A stretch of 62,000 nucleotides of DNA from Gnetum montanum (taxonomy: Eukaryota; Streptophyta; Gnetopsida; Gnetales; Gnetaceae): positions 6,945 to 68,944 of the forward strand of contig MNCI01022113.1 of assembly GCA_015680685.1 (NCBI GenBank). The letters are read 5' to 3'. A program made the position numbers and the translations under genes. The notes under the pieces are model-generated. The model was not told the DNA's origin. It saw only the letters and a list, made by a program, of their open reading frames with translations, and did no database searches. This document shows positions 10,126 through 23,152 of the stretch, piece by piece (position 1 is the first letter of the stretch; every line of letters starts with the position of its first letter).

Positions 10126-13100
10126 ACGTATTTAGCCTATCATAGATGAGTTTCAATGCATCTCCTCATTGTTGGAGCTACTAGAGAGCATCATTCATTT
10201 TTGTTTTATCTAATCGAATCTCCTTTCCATTCATCTATTTGAACATGCTCACCTAGTTCGTATAATGATTTTTCACTTTTTCATATTTTAGGGTCTCATT
10301 CTTCTAGGTAGCGATCTCAATGGCTAACTTTTCTATGATGGCCCATACCTCCTCCATTGTGAGATTTTAATTTTTAGCTACCAACCTTCTAACATCTTGG
10401 TTCACTTTGGTAACTTGATCCTACTAAGGCTTAAGGTATTTCTCCATTTGTTACTTCAACTTCTTTAACTTAAGCAATGATAGATTTTCTTTGGTTAGGT
10501 TCTTATTTTATTAGTGTACTTGAAGGAGATCATTATTGGTGTCATGCAACATTGTATTTGATAATTTTGCCTAAAGTCTTTAGAAAGCTTCATCTTGTGT
10601 CAACTTTGGTTGAAGGATGGGTGGGTTATACAAGATAGTTCTAAGGTTTGCAACCTCAACTATCAACATTTGATTAACATTAACAACCTCTTAATGTTGC
10701 ACTTTTGCTATTAGGAGCTTATCCCTTATTGCTAATAGTTCAGATTGGGTAGTTGATATGTCTTCTGGGATATTAAATATCTTTGGCATTGGTTGCTTAG
10801 TACCCATTAGTCTTTTTAGCACTTCCTTGTACTAACCAGTGATCATTCTCCTAGATTTGGTTCTTGTAGAAACTTGGATGTCTATCATAAGAGCAATGTT
10901 AAGCATAGGTGCCACATGAACCTTCATTGCTTAGTCAATTCTATCTCCCACCACCTTTGCTACTATCTACTACCCCTTATGTAACATGATGACCATTGCA
11001 ATGCATTCCCCTTCTTTCAATATCATAGAGAAAGTTGCAGCATTGTCCAAAATCTCAGAAACTTATTCAGCTAGTAGCACAAAGAGTGGCTTATCCTTTT
11101 TGCATGGAGAATAGGTTTTCTATATCATTTGATGGCCAACTAATGGTCCTTACAACCTCATTGAGATGACTCATGCCCAGGAAATTGGTAGATGGCTTAC
11201 CGCCACTAGATGCTTATTGTTGTTACTACTTCCTATGCTTCCTTAGGTGTTCTTTCACATCCACAGTGTCCTTAGCTGATGGTTGTACTCCTCCTAGAAC
11301 TTGGAGGGTACCTTTTCCTTCATTATTTCCTACCATGATGTAGCAAGGACCCTTTGAAGTATATCATTAGCATAGTGGGAAATTCCTCATCTCTTGCATA
11401 ATTTTCTAATTAAGTAAGAAAATAGGAGTGTGTTACTCTCTTTCTCATTCTTCTTGAATCTCTTTTTGATCTCCAAGAAGATTAGTGAAGGTAGGTTGAT
11501 AAAGAATTTTCTGTTGAGAGCCACACATGACTTGCAAAGAACAATGTAACTTTCCTAGGCCATACTGTTGGATTGAGATGGTATGCCACTATCTTGAAAT
11601 ATATGTTCATTTCCTTGGTCAAGGCACCATACTACTTATGGTTAACTCCATAGCACCTTTATGTCCATTCTTTCTTTACCTTTGCATCAAACTGAGTTGA
11701 CAACTCCACAAGCTTTGACTTCACATTAGGTAATCTAAAGACCTTCGTTATGACCTTCACTAAGTAGGAAATGGTAATATCTTTGATCTTCACTATTGCA
11801 TCTCCTTGATGATTATTTTAGAAAAGATAGGCTTCACCAAGGTATCATTCCCCACTAGTGGAAATGGTGGGCAAGAGTGGGAATGCTTGCATTATGCATG
11901 GACCTCCTCATGTATGAATTCCAAGAATGATCTAAAGTTTGATTCCTAAAGAACCATGTCCTGGACCTCTTTTCCTCAATCCTTCTCTAGAAAATTCATT
12001 GTAAGTGTAACCTCAGTGCTTGGCCTGGGTCAAGGTGCTTCATCTTTCCTAGAATACTCTATTTCTATGATGGGAATCTGTTAGATAGATTCTACCTTGA
12101 TTTTTATCCTTAGTGATCCAATTCCATGCATGGCTTCCACCACTTATTCTACTCGTTATTATTGTTACTATCCTAAGCCTTGTTGCAAGCACTTCTCCCT
12201 TGGTTGTGATGGTTCACTTTCTTGAGGACCTTACTTCAACACCATCTACAACCAAATAAATGATCACTGATTAGTCTTAATAGCATGAATACAAGTGTTG
12301 GTACCCTTTGATCGTCTAGTAATTAGCCTAATTTCAAAAAAGTGTGTCTCATTGGCTCTTAAGTGATCATAGTCTTATGGTTTTGAGATCCTAAGGTAGC
12401 TAAGTGTTAATTTAATTAATTTTTATTCTTTAATTAAGTTTACCTACCTTAGCTTTTCAACTGTGAGGTGTGAAAGAATTCTGAAATTGTTATGTAAGAA
12501 TCCCCACAATGTAGAGCTCGATTTCAATAGCTTACAAAATTGAAAATGGGTGAAATTGGATATGTGAAAGTTAAGATATCACTTGTAGAAGGCTTTGGGC
12601 TCAAAGAAATGCAAAACCTCCCCTTATGTTTAAAAGAAAATGACAAAAAATTGGGTAATGGTCATGTGTATATGTCATATTTTTATATTGCCTCGAAAGG
12701 AATGCATTGATGTAATGCAAACTCAAATTTTTCTTTTGAATTTATAGCCTATTTTTGTAAATTTCAAAGAAATATAGGGGTTAAATGAGAGGTAGAAAGA
12801 GGATCTAGACATGAGGATAACATTGGTGAGATTTAGTTGGAGGTTATGAATGTTGAGAAGCTATAACACTAAGGTTATAGGTTTGACACTTTAATGTTAA
12901 TGAGAAGATGAAATGAGAAAGAAGGAATGCATTCAACTTTGAATTGTAGCTTAATGATTTGACATGCATAGGTGGTGCATAGACTTGAGGTTTAAAAGTT
13001 ATACAAGTGGATCCTCCTCAAAGTAGGCTCATATGCTTAATACCTTTTTATAACCATCTCATAAGGTGTCCATAGGCATGTTGTGAATTGAATATTACTC

Positions 13101-13499
13101 TAGTCCATATGTTACATCCACATAACAGTTGTCTTTAGAATCCTATACTATATTAAGTGAAATCATTAGTCAAGCAAGTGCATGTAGCATTGAGGTGAAT
13201 AATGGAATGAGAAGGAATAGTAGGAAAAGGGACATTAGATGCTTTACCATGATTGTAATAGGTCCTTATGTCGAAAGTAATTAAAATGATCATTATGGCT
13301 CTTTGTACAGGTTTCAAACCAAGTTCATATCTTTTCTAGTGATATTGAAATATCTTATCTCAAACTTACAACCATGATACCATCACAACCATATGAAAAC
13401 ATCATTACTTAAGAAAAGTGTACAAGGAAGCATTTTTTTTTAATTAATTACTTAAACATTAACTGCTTTTAGGAAACTTGGCCATTGATTAGAGGAATG

Positions 13500-13720
13500 C
13501 CTTTAGGCATGGATAACATGTCTTTCTAATTACATAATGGGAATAGTCCACGAGATCTTTGGAATTCCTAGAAGTAGCATACCTTTAGGCATAGGTAACA
13601 TGTCCTTTCAGTGATACCCTAGGAATCAATTTTCTTTTGTGAATTAATTAATTGGTGACTTGTAATTTCCTTACCAGAGGACTACCTTTAGGCATGGGCT
13701 ACATGTGTTTCTAGTGATAT
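13500..13720. repeat. Three dispersed copies of a ~36-bp motif
   Basis: CCTTTAGGCATGG followed by TAACATGT-like sequence and TTTCTAGTGATA occurs near 13500-13535, 13581-13616 and 13684-13720. The core GCCTTTAGGC is nearly self-complementary. The function is unknown. Confidence 0.75.
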
Positions 13721-14499
13721 GGCATGATAACACTTATTCAAAAATATATTTTCATCAAAAGTAAAATATGAGCAATGATCTAAATACATGGAGTAGTAAG
13801 ATCCATAGAGGAAGTACAAGGAATCAACAAATCCTCTTGATGCCACACCCTTTTTCATTTCCTCTTGGTCTTTCTTCCTTTCCTCCAGGTGTAAACATCA
13901 TGAGTTAATTTTAATTTTATTGTGAGAAAAACCAAATTTCTTTCATGGTGAATATATCTTATTTATCAAAAGTGAAGGGATGAACAATGTGGTCTCACTA
14001 CTTTATATAATTGCTTTCCCAATCATCTTGATGGCATAGGACACTATCCAAACAACAACGTTGGCCTGTACATAAACAATGATCCTTATTAATGTTGAAA
14101 TAAAAATTAAATTAAAATTAAATTAGTTAAAAAGAAAAATGATTCAAATAAAGGAAGATTATAAAAAAATTAAAAAATTACAAGAAATAGAAAACATATG
14201 AAGAATTGAAAAAACTAGAAAGAAATTGTAAAATAAAAAGTTGGAAAATCATGCCCTTACAAGATGTTAGGCCAAATTGGAATCTTCCCTAAGACTAAGT
14301 TAAAGGATGGAGATACAAAATATGGAATCAGCTTAGCTGTGGCTTGAGGTGTTAATGGGGTTCTTGGCTATTGGGAAATCCTTAAAGGTTTAACTTGTTA
14401 CATGTTGACCAAGATTAACTTGTGTGAATAATTAGGATAGTAAATCTTCATGATGCGTGAATGGAAAGTGTAGTGGATAATAGAGGATCCTTTCCATAA

Positions 14500-16475
14500 T
14501 ATTTGAAATTTTGTTCATTGAGGTACATGTATAAGGTTCCACTACAGGACTTTATCTCTTGGTTAAAAGTCCACTTTTTGTATTTTAGCGTTGTGATGTT
14601 GTTTGCCGTATGTCTTGTGTACTTTACTCATCATAAGGCCTACTTGTCTATTTTCATTTAGCATGTTAAGATTCATGAAATATTATTTTTTTGCTAAATA
14701 GATCTTGAGGTCAAGTTCACAAGTTGTATCAAGTGTACGTAATTTTACTTGTATTGAAAGTTTTGCAGCTTACCATACACCAACTCATAGGGAGAGTAGT
14801 CGACAGGGAGTTTCTAGGTGGAGCAATAGACCCATAAGGTATCATTGAGTTTCATGCTCTAATCTCACTTACACCTACTAAGGATTTGTGTGATTTTCCT
14901 ATTTGTTACCTTTATTTGACCATTTTTTTGGGGATGGTATGGTATTGTTAATTTATGTTCTAATCCTAAGCATCTCATTAGTTTTCTAAAAGTAGCACCT
15001 ATAAAGTGAGTTCCATTATTAAAAATTAGTGCCCTAGGCACACCAAACCTATTTACCATAATTTGTTAGAAAACCCTAGTTGTATCCATGAATGTATAAT
15101 CTATTACTACTATAGCTTCTATCCATTTCATGTAATAGGTCACCACAACAATGATGTAGGATTTCTCATTTGACATGTGTGTGATGAATCCCATGAAATT
15201 AATTCCCCACATATTAAAAGGTTCTAATGGTTATATCCCTTGTTGAGGATCCTCTAGCCTTATAGTCATTCCTCCATCTCTTTGACATCATTTATAGGAG
15301 TTAGCATATTAATGTACATCCTTGAAGATTATAGGCAAAAAGTATCCTACCACTAGAATTTTAATGGCCATTATCCTACCTACATAATGATCTATACAAG
15401 GTCCCTCATGTACATTTGGAGAATTATAGCTTAATCTTCAATAGGCATGCACCATTACAACAAGTCATTTGTGCATATCTTATAGATATTTCCCTCTATC
15501 TCTATGCAGTTCTTAACTTGGTGAAGGAAGTATTACATTTTCTTCCTATCCCATTCAATAGGGACTGCCCATGTGAGTAAATATGAGAGGAATTTCATGT
15601 ACTGTGGTTTGGTTATTTTTGTTATGGTCATTGTTACCTTTGCAAAAAGTATTTCATTGGGGAATTGGTCAAACATAGGTTTTTCATCAACATTTTTATC
15701 CCATCTTAATTGAGAAAATTGATTTGCAACAACATTTTAGGATCCCTTTCTATCAAATATGGTAAGATCAAATTCCTGCAAGATCACCATTCACTATATG
15801 ATGTGGGGGCTAATTGTTGGCTTATTCATAAGAGAGCATATTGGACTATGATTTCTGTGCATAAAGACTACATATCCAAGCACATAGTACTTAAATTTTT
15901 GTAAGGCATACACCATTGCTATTAGTTCTTTCTCTATTATGATGTAGATTAGTTGTGCACTTACAATAGTCTGGCTTGTACAATGAATATAGTATGGATG
16001 CTTCTAACTATCTAACTATGTAAGAAAAACTTCCAAAATGAAGTTGGATGCATTTGTCATGATTTGAAATGGCTTGGACTAATTAGAGCTTACAAAATTA
16101 TAGTTTTTATGAGCTTTTTCTTGAGAAGTTGAAATGCATGCTCATATTCTTTGGTCTATTCAAATGATACATTCTTCTTTGTTAGCTCTACAAGTGGTTT
16201 GGAAATCTTGGAGAAATTCTCAATAGATCTCCTCTAGTAGCCAATGTATTCAAGGAATGATTGAACATCTTTTACTATTTGTGTCTATTGTGTTATTTCT
16301 TGGATCACTCTATCTTTTCTAGATTCATGTCAATTCTATTTTTGAAATTTGATGCCCTAGGACAATGCCCTTTTCGATTGTTAAATGACTCTTTTGATAA
16401 TTGAGCTTAAGATTTATCTTCACACACCATTACAACACTTGCTCCAAATGTTCTAGTGTTGAATATGTTGTGTAG
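14500..16475 (-). pseudogene. Ty3/Gypsy pol remnant: RT 3' part, RNase H, integrase
   Basis: Read from 16475 downward, the pieces are the end of RT (LEQVL, then GIVLGHQIS), an RNase H-like region, and the integrase core. In the integrase the open piece 14865-15059 reads MVNRFGVPRALIFNNGTHF; the second catalytic Asp (normally in FDNGTHF) is Asn, a G-to-A change. Code for the integrase C-terminal part continues to about 14500. Many stops and some frameshifts make it inactive. It ends abruptly at about 16475 against plus-strand gag. Confidence 0.85.
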
Positions 16476-18500
16476 GATAGTGATGCTAGGGATTATCATC
16501 CCACTGATGCATAATGTCTGAGGGATCAACAGCTAGAGTAGCATTCTAAATCTGTGAAACAAAAGTGGTTGAATGATTCTCCATTCCTGACATACTAAAA
16601 AGATGGTGGAGAATCCTTCTTTGGGGGTTTTCCATACAAAGAGACTTCTCTCTTTGATTTTAGTGAAGGAGGTCAAAACCAAAACTTGTAGTCCATGATA
16701 CATAATCCTAGTTCTGGCAAGAATGGATCCCATGACAAAGGGGGATCTAAGGAGGAGAGTCATGGTAGGAATGCAGGCAAGTAGCATGATCATGATCATG
16801 ACAATGGCCATTGAAGAGGGGGTGGCAAGCATCGTGATGATGCTAGTCTTTCTTCCTCTTCATCTTCATCATCATCTTCTTTCTCTTTTGGTTTTGAACA
16901 TAACTGTAGGACATGTGATTGTGATGGAGGTGATCAACGAGACTGAGATGATTATAGGGACCATCAGGCAAGTCAAGATCTGTGATGTGGACATTCAAGA
17001 GAGGCCTATCACCACAAAAAAAGATGTAGTAGAGGGCATTGTAGACCCTAAGATCATGGCTACAATAAGCCTTTTCTTGCTACCCAAAGCATGCTGAACA
17101 TCGTAGAGGCGGTGAGAATTCCTATAAGGCACATGAAGGATAATTGAACTAAGAGGCTAAACATGAATAATATCCCTAGGTTTGAAGGGGGATATAACTT
17201 AGATCCATAGAACCATCTTTAGACTTTGTAGAATGCATGTGCCTTACATAATATAGAAAATGACTAGCAAAAACCTAAGTTGTTTCCCAGGACACTCATC
17301 AAGGAAGCAAAAAGTTGGTACTGGTCCTTAGAGCCAGAATCCATCAGATGGTGGAGTATAATGCTCGAACTATTCAATGACAAATATCAGACATACTCTT
17401 GAGTGTCCAATTTGAGGAGGCAAATCCAAGGATGGAAGTAAGGAACACATGAGTCCTTGGATGCCACCATGGATAGATATTATTCCTTATTACACTAATG
17501 CCCTAACCATGGTTATTCTCAGTAAGAACAACTTCGCCACATAGTAGATGGGCTCTGATCATAAACAAGAAGAACTCTTGAAGTCTATGCCCAAGGGTGA
17601 TTGTCAGAGTTAAGAGCCCATCAGATCCAATAGCTTATCAAGTAGGTAGCAAAAGAAAAAGCAAAGTTGAGGAAATGCAAAAGTGTAAAAGAATATAATT
17701 GAGATCCTTCCATTCATAAGAGGGAGGTCAGATTCTGTGATAGTAAGGAGGAATCATCACTTGATGAGGTGGTAAACTAGAAAACCTTGTCGATTTAAAA
17801 ATATACCTTTGAAATTTCGACTAAGGTAGATCAGTTATGGGACTCTATGAATAGCAGATTTCAAGTTGTCCTTAAAATTTTTGAAGAGTTCAAAGAACAA
17901 GGTAGTGATTATGATCGCAATAAGTGAAAGAAAGATGAACATGCCTATCAAATAAGTGCAAGTTTGCTGTAGTAGAGGAAGTTACGAAAACTAAATTAGA
18001 TTATGATGGAGGATGTGACATCTGCCAATATGAACATCATGTCAAACTTACAGAAGTCTAGGATGTATGCTCTGAATCCACAACTAACAAAAAGAAAAAC
18101 ACCCAAAAGATTACATTATCTTCAAGAAAATCCTAGGTAATTCCATCAGCAACAGCAATATTATCTAAGTTGAACTCCACCACAACTGTACAAGTAGTAT
18201 CAATAGTGGCAACACCTACAGTCATGGGTGCGACCACCACCAAGGCAGTAGTACCCTTAAAGGTAACTAAATCCATATGGGTATTACATTCAGTAAGCCC
18301 TATCTACACGTGACTCTTCTAGTCATATTTCTCCTTTCCAACATCACTACTACCCTCTAGAATACTATAGAACTCATTCTCCACATTCCAAGAGGGATAC
18401 CACATTCTATCTTTATCCATCTCTTGTTCCTACACTTGTTCCTCCATTGTTAATGTAGCTACCACCTACTCCATCCATGCAAGGTGAACTTCTAGCCTAG
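16476..18500 (+). pseudogene. Ty3/Gypsy gag remnant, plus strand, 5'-truncated
   Basis: This is homologous to the minus-strand gag at 425-3213. It starts inside gag at a DYHP motif shared with the other copy and runs through an Arg/His/Asp-rich region. The gag domain follows at about 17160-17470 (NNIPRFEGGYN, EAKSWYWSLEPES). The first part of gag, the 5' LTR and the primer site are missing. Stops are frequent, mainly TAG and TGA. The long plus-strand open frame at 16723-17097 is in another frame and is not the real product. Confidence 0.8.
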
Positions 18501-18779
18501 TCGTAGCAACGCAGCACTACCAAGGCTGTTAATCTACAATTGGTTCATCAATCGAGTGGTTCAGACATTAGATCATGAAAAATACCTTTTTTCGACCCAA
18601 AAGCCCACCTAAACCCTCACATACACCTATAGCTAGCAACCTTGCTTCCCCATACCCCTCTACATCTAATTTCTTTGAGTCCCCTTCAAACCAAATATTG
18701 TCCAAAATCCATACTGTTATGCTCACTCATGTCATATCTAATTGGATCTAGGCTAGCAACCTTTTTAAAAAATTAACTG

Positions 18780-20975
18780 ATCTTAGAAGTCCCCTTATTT
18801 ATTTGCAGATTATTAGGAATGAATCATGTAAAGCTCTTCTTGATTCAGGTTTCGATGTGAGCTTGATTCCTCATGATATGTATACTTCTTGGAACCTACT
18901 ACCTCTCAAGAAGAGTAATATTGGATTAGAATTGGTAGATCAATCCATTACTATTCCATTAGGACTGATGAAAGACATTTTGACCACTATTTGTGGGTGG
19001 TCTTATCTTCCTGATTTCTTAGTAATCAAGGTTGAGAACTATAAGGAGGACTTTTGAATCATTATGGGAATGGCATGGCTAAGCACTGTTGATGCACGAA
19101 TGGACATTAGAGATCTTTCTCTAGAGATATCTAAGGAAGATGCATTTGGAAAGATTGAGAAGAAGCAAGTTCCATGCATCATGTACAGTGATATTGGGTG
19201 CAATTACATGCAGAAACTCTGATTTGTGAAATGAGCATCTATTTCTACATGCAAGTAGTGTGCACATGAAGCAAATATTCAAAGTTTTTTGTACGCAGTA
19301 GCCACAAAACAAGAGGATACCCAATGCCTAACCACTAATTCTGAAAGTAGCACAATGTTTATGGAACCTACTAAGAGCCTGACATGCACTAATGTCACAG
19401 ACATGGATGAATTGGAGCAAGTTCATCACCAACTCTCTAATAGTGTGAATTATGATACCTATTAGGGAGAGTTGGAAATTCTTGAAAATTTTAAACAAGA
19501 ACCCCTTGAGTTAAAAACTCTACTTGTCAGCATGAAATATGCATTCTTGAAAAATGGGAAGCTGATTATAATTAATGCAAATCTTTCTTTGGGACAAAAA
19601 CAAATGCTATTGAATGTGGTTGACAAATGGGCAATAGCCTTTGCTTGGCCATATCCTAAATTCACAAGAATTGATCCTAGGATATGCCAGCATCGTATCT
19701 ACATTGGTCCAACCATGAAGCTAAAGAGGCAACCACAACGATGGTTGAACCCAAAATTGAAGCAAATCATCAAAGAGGAGATTGAGCAACTCCTAAAAGT
19801 AGGGTTCATCTAGCCCATTGTGGATAGTGAGTCAGTCAGCCCACTCATGATTGTGCCAAAGAAAGGTGGCTAGTGGTGAGTCTGCATCAATTTTTGGCTA
19901 TTAAATATGACAACATTCAAGGATCATTTTCCGTTGTTGTTCATTGATCAGGTGTTGGACACCATATCTAGGCATTACCATTCTAGTTTTCTAAATGGTT
20001 ATAGTGGTTATAACCAAATCTAGATCATGCTAGAGGACTAGGCCAAAACAACATTCATGAGTTCCTAGGGAACTTTTGCATATCGAAAGATGTCATTTGG
20101 CCTGTGCAATGCCACTGCTACATTCCAATGCCTGGTTTTAAGTATTTTTCAGTAGTAGATCGGTAGTGGGGTGGAAGTCTTCATGGATGACTTCTTCACC
20201 TATGGAGCTACATTTGAGCAAGCCCTAGACCACCTTGAGCAAGTACTCAAAAGATGTGTTGAAACAAACCTACAACTAAATTGGTAGAGTCATCTAATGG
20301 TCTAGGAGGGCATTGTATTAGGGCATAGAATCTCACAAGTAAGGGTTGAGGTCAATCCCAAAAAATAAGGGTCATCCAAGGAATCACTTGCCAACTAGAA
20401 ATGGTCAAAGATGTTTAGTCATTCCTTGGACACATTGGCTACTACCGAAAATTCATAAAGGATTTCTCTAAGATCGCAAAATTGTTGGTTGAGCTAACAA
20501 AGAAAGATGCCCTATTTTTTTGGACCAAGGAATGTGAAAAAGCATTCCAACAGCTAAAGGAGAAACTTGTAAAAACTTCAATTCTACAAGCACCCAACTA
20601 ATCCAGACCATTTCATGTTATGATAGATGCATCAAATTATGCCTTGGGGGCTATGCTTATGCAGTTGGACAATAAGAAACATCCATATTACATTCATAAT
20701 ACAAGCTAAAACATTGTGGGTGCACAACTGAACTACACCACCACAGAAAAAGAATTGATGGCAATGGTGTTTGCTCTAGAGAAGTTTAAGCACTATGTGA
20801 TTGGATACAAAGTGTTTTGTGCACACGGACCACAGTGCTATCTGCTTCCTAATGAACAAGCCAACAGTGATCCTCTATGTCATATGGTGGCTAGTGATCT
20901 TGCAGGAATTCGATCTTATGATGGTAGATCAAAAGGAAACTAAGAATATGGTCGCTAATCACTTATCTCGGTTGT
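18780..20975 (+). pseudogene. Ty3/Gypsy protease, reverse transcriptase and RNase H remnant
   Basis: The aspartic protease has ALLDSGFDVSLIP near 18830 (family D-S/T-G triad kept). RT follows: MKLKRQPQRWLNPKLK near 19720, KKGG near 19860, a GYNQI region near 20010, FAYRKMSFGLCNATATFQ near 20080, and the catalytic FMDD at 20180-20191. RNase H has DASNYALGAML near 20625 and TTTEKELMAMVFALEKF near 20740. Many in-frame stops interrupt otherwise well-kept motifs, and most fit C-to-T or G-to-A changes. Confidence 0.92.
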
Positions 20976-21099
20976 GATGGGACAACAATGAGGAGGAAAG
21001 CCCACTATCTAATCAGTTTCCTAATGAACTAAATAATTGCCCATTGAGCCTAAATGGTATGATGGCATTCTCACCTATCTTCTCACTCAAGAGATGCCA

Positions 21100-22250
21100 C
21101 AAGGGTTGGAGCACTAGAAGAAATAATAGTTTCTTCACTAGGTAAAACACTTCATGGAGATAAATGAGAACCTCTACAAGGTGTGTGCTGATAGCCTAGT
21201 TAGTTGGTGTGTCCCTGATGATGATCAACTATGCATTCTCTAGGATTCTCATGAGGGTCCTTGTGGGGGCCACAATGCTAATAGACACACATCCATTAAC
21301 ATCCTGATGGTAGGGTATTATTGGCCAATACTTTCAGGGATGCTCAACAATTCGTCCACTCTTGTGAACGTTGCCAATGAGATGATGAAATGACTGCTCA
21401 AATGGAGGGACCTCAATAGTGGATTCAACTACTACAACCCTTTGACATATGGGGCATTGAATTCATGGATCCCATCACACCCATGTCAAATAGAAAGGCA
21501 TACATCATAGTTTTTGTTGACTATTGTATGAAATGGGCTAAAGCAATAGCCATCACCAACTGTACATCTTCTACTGCTACTTGGTTTGTATAATAGAATG
21601 TTGTACATAGGTTTGGTGTGCCACATGCATTATTCTTTGATAATGGAACCCACTTTACAACCACTACCTTTCATAAGTTTATGCAACACTTGGGAGTTGA
21701 GCATAAATTAACAATAGCCTACCATCCCTAAGCCAATGGTCAAGTAGAAGTTACTAATAGGAAGATCACAAAGATTCTAACAAAAATTGTTAGCGAATAT
21801 AGGAGAGATTGGAGCACAAAACTCAACGATGCCCTTTGGGCCTACCACTCAACATGGAAACTCCCTATTGGCTACTCTCCCTATGAGCTGGTGTATGGAA
21901 AATTACTAACTCTTTCAATTCAATCCAAGCTTTGTACACTTTTAACAGCTTGTGATCTTGACCTTGACTTAATTCTAGCACAAAAAAAAAAAGATTAATA
22001 AATCTCAACTTGCTAGATGAAAATTGATTGGTGGCCCTATCATCTAATGAGTTGCACAAGGCATTTAACAAAAAATGCCATGACCTTAGAATTAGGAAAG
22101 TCAAATTTCAACCAGGAGATAAGGTCCTCTACATCAAAAAACTAAGTTCCAAATGTCATGGAAAGGACCTTATATCATTTAGAAAACTTTTTCTTCTAGG
22201 GCCATGTTGATCTACAAACCTAAGAGCCTAAGCAAAAAATAACTATTTAA
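21100..22250 (+). pseudogene. Ty3/Gypsy integrase remnant
   Basis: The zinc-binding H2C2 part lies near 21250-21380 and the core near 21440-21780, with YIIVFVDYCMKW, FGVPHALFFDNGTHF and TNRKITKIL. The C-terminal region has KVKFQPGDKVLYIKK near 22095-22140. The catalytic Asp in FDNGTHF is present, unlike in the minus-strand copy. Stops are scattered through it. It is continuous with the RT region upstream. Confidence 0.9.
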
Positions 22251-23152
22251 CATGCAACAAATCAAATTTCCACTAGCCTAAGCAAGCAAGTGCAACAAAC
22301 ATCTCATAAAATGGACAACCACACTCAATCTTTTGGATCTCCTCATTTCAACCTAGTTGTGGAAGAGATGGTCATCCATGCTAATTATATAGGCAGCTCC
22401 TTAGTTTTTCATCTTTTTGTTTTACACTTTTTTGTCCTACACTTTGTTATTTTTACAACTTTTTGTTTTATGCCTTCGTCATTTAACATCTTTTTGTTTT
22501 TACATTATTAATTTTTTCCAACTTTTGTTTTACATCATTGGTATATTTTATTTTTCTTAAATGTTTTACAATTTCTTGTATATTTTTCTTTATTTTGGTG
22601 TGATTTTCTTACTGTGTTTTAATAATAACATGCCTTATTGCCAACTGGGTACAATGTGGTTTGTTTGATATGGATGTGTGCTATCTGATTATTTGATTGT
22701 TGGTGTCTAAATTCTAACTTTGAATTTTGGTACTGATAAGTAGGGCATTGTTTCTTTTTCATAAAATAGGTAGTGAATCCACAACATCCACCCATCCACA
22801 AAGTCTATGGTTTTTCTTGTTCTGGGAGTATGATGTTCCTTTTTTATTAATAAAACTTTAACAAAATTACAACCTTGGTAGTTTCTGGACTTGGAAAGGA
22901 TTCAAAAGTTTGAACAAGGTGTGACTTCAAGGGGACTTGGTACTCTTTGTGCCTTTCTACTTACTTGGGTACATGTGTGTTTTCATAGATTTCTTACCAT
23001 TCCGGATCAACCAATAACAGGAAGTTAAATAAGTCTTTGCATGGTGTGGTTTCCAATTAAAAAAAAAACAATGGGAATTCAAAGCACATCCCTTAGACAA
23101 ATAAAAAGGCTACAAGCACTGGTTATGGGACTAGAAAGACATGTTACCCATG
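22251..23152. other. Probable 3' interior of the plus-strand Gypsy remnant
   Basis: No domain is seen. T-rich sequence with repeated TTTTTGTTTTACA-like phrases lies at 22400-22620. It is bounded on the right by a solo LTR. Confidence 0.4.

Larger units (their letters stand above)
8759..14500 (-). mobile_element. Degenerate 3' interior of a minus-strand Gypsy element
   Basis: Together with 14500-16475, this reads as the part of a minus-strand Gypsy element downstream of integrase. Heavily stopped, Lys/Leu/Glu-rich code (for example 9396-9578) suggests a former coiled-coil extra ORF. The segment at 8960-9200 has a close relative at 61680-62000, which shows both belong to one repeat family. A solo LTR (9604-10125) is nested in it. 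From 12250 to 14500 I see no domain, only AT-rich non-coding sequence and a small repeat (13500-13720). Confidence 0.55.

Noticed and set aside
16723-17097. 124-codon plus-strand ORF rich in Met and Ile
   Set aside because: It lies in the wrong frame over the Asp/His/Arg-rich gag linker; the true frame matches the gag of the 425-3213 element.
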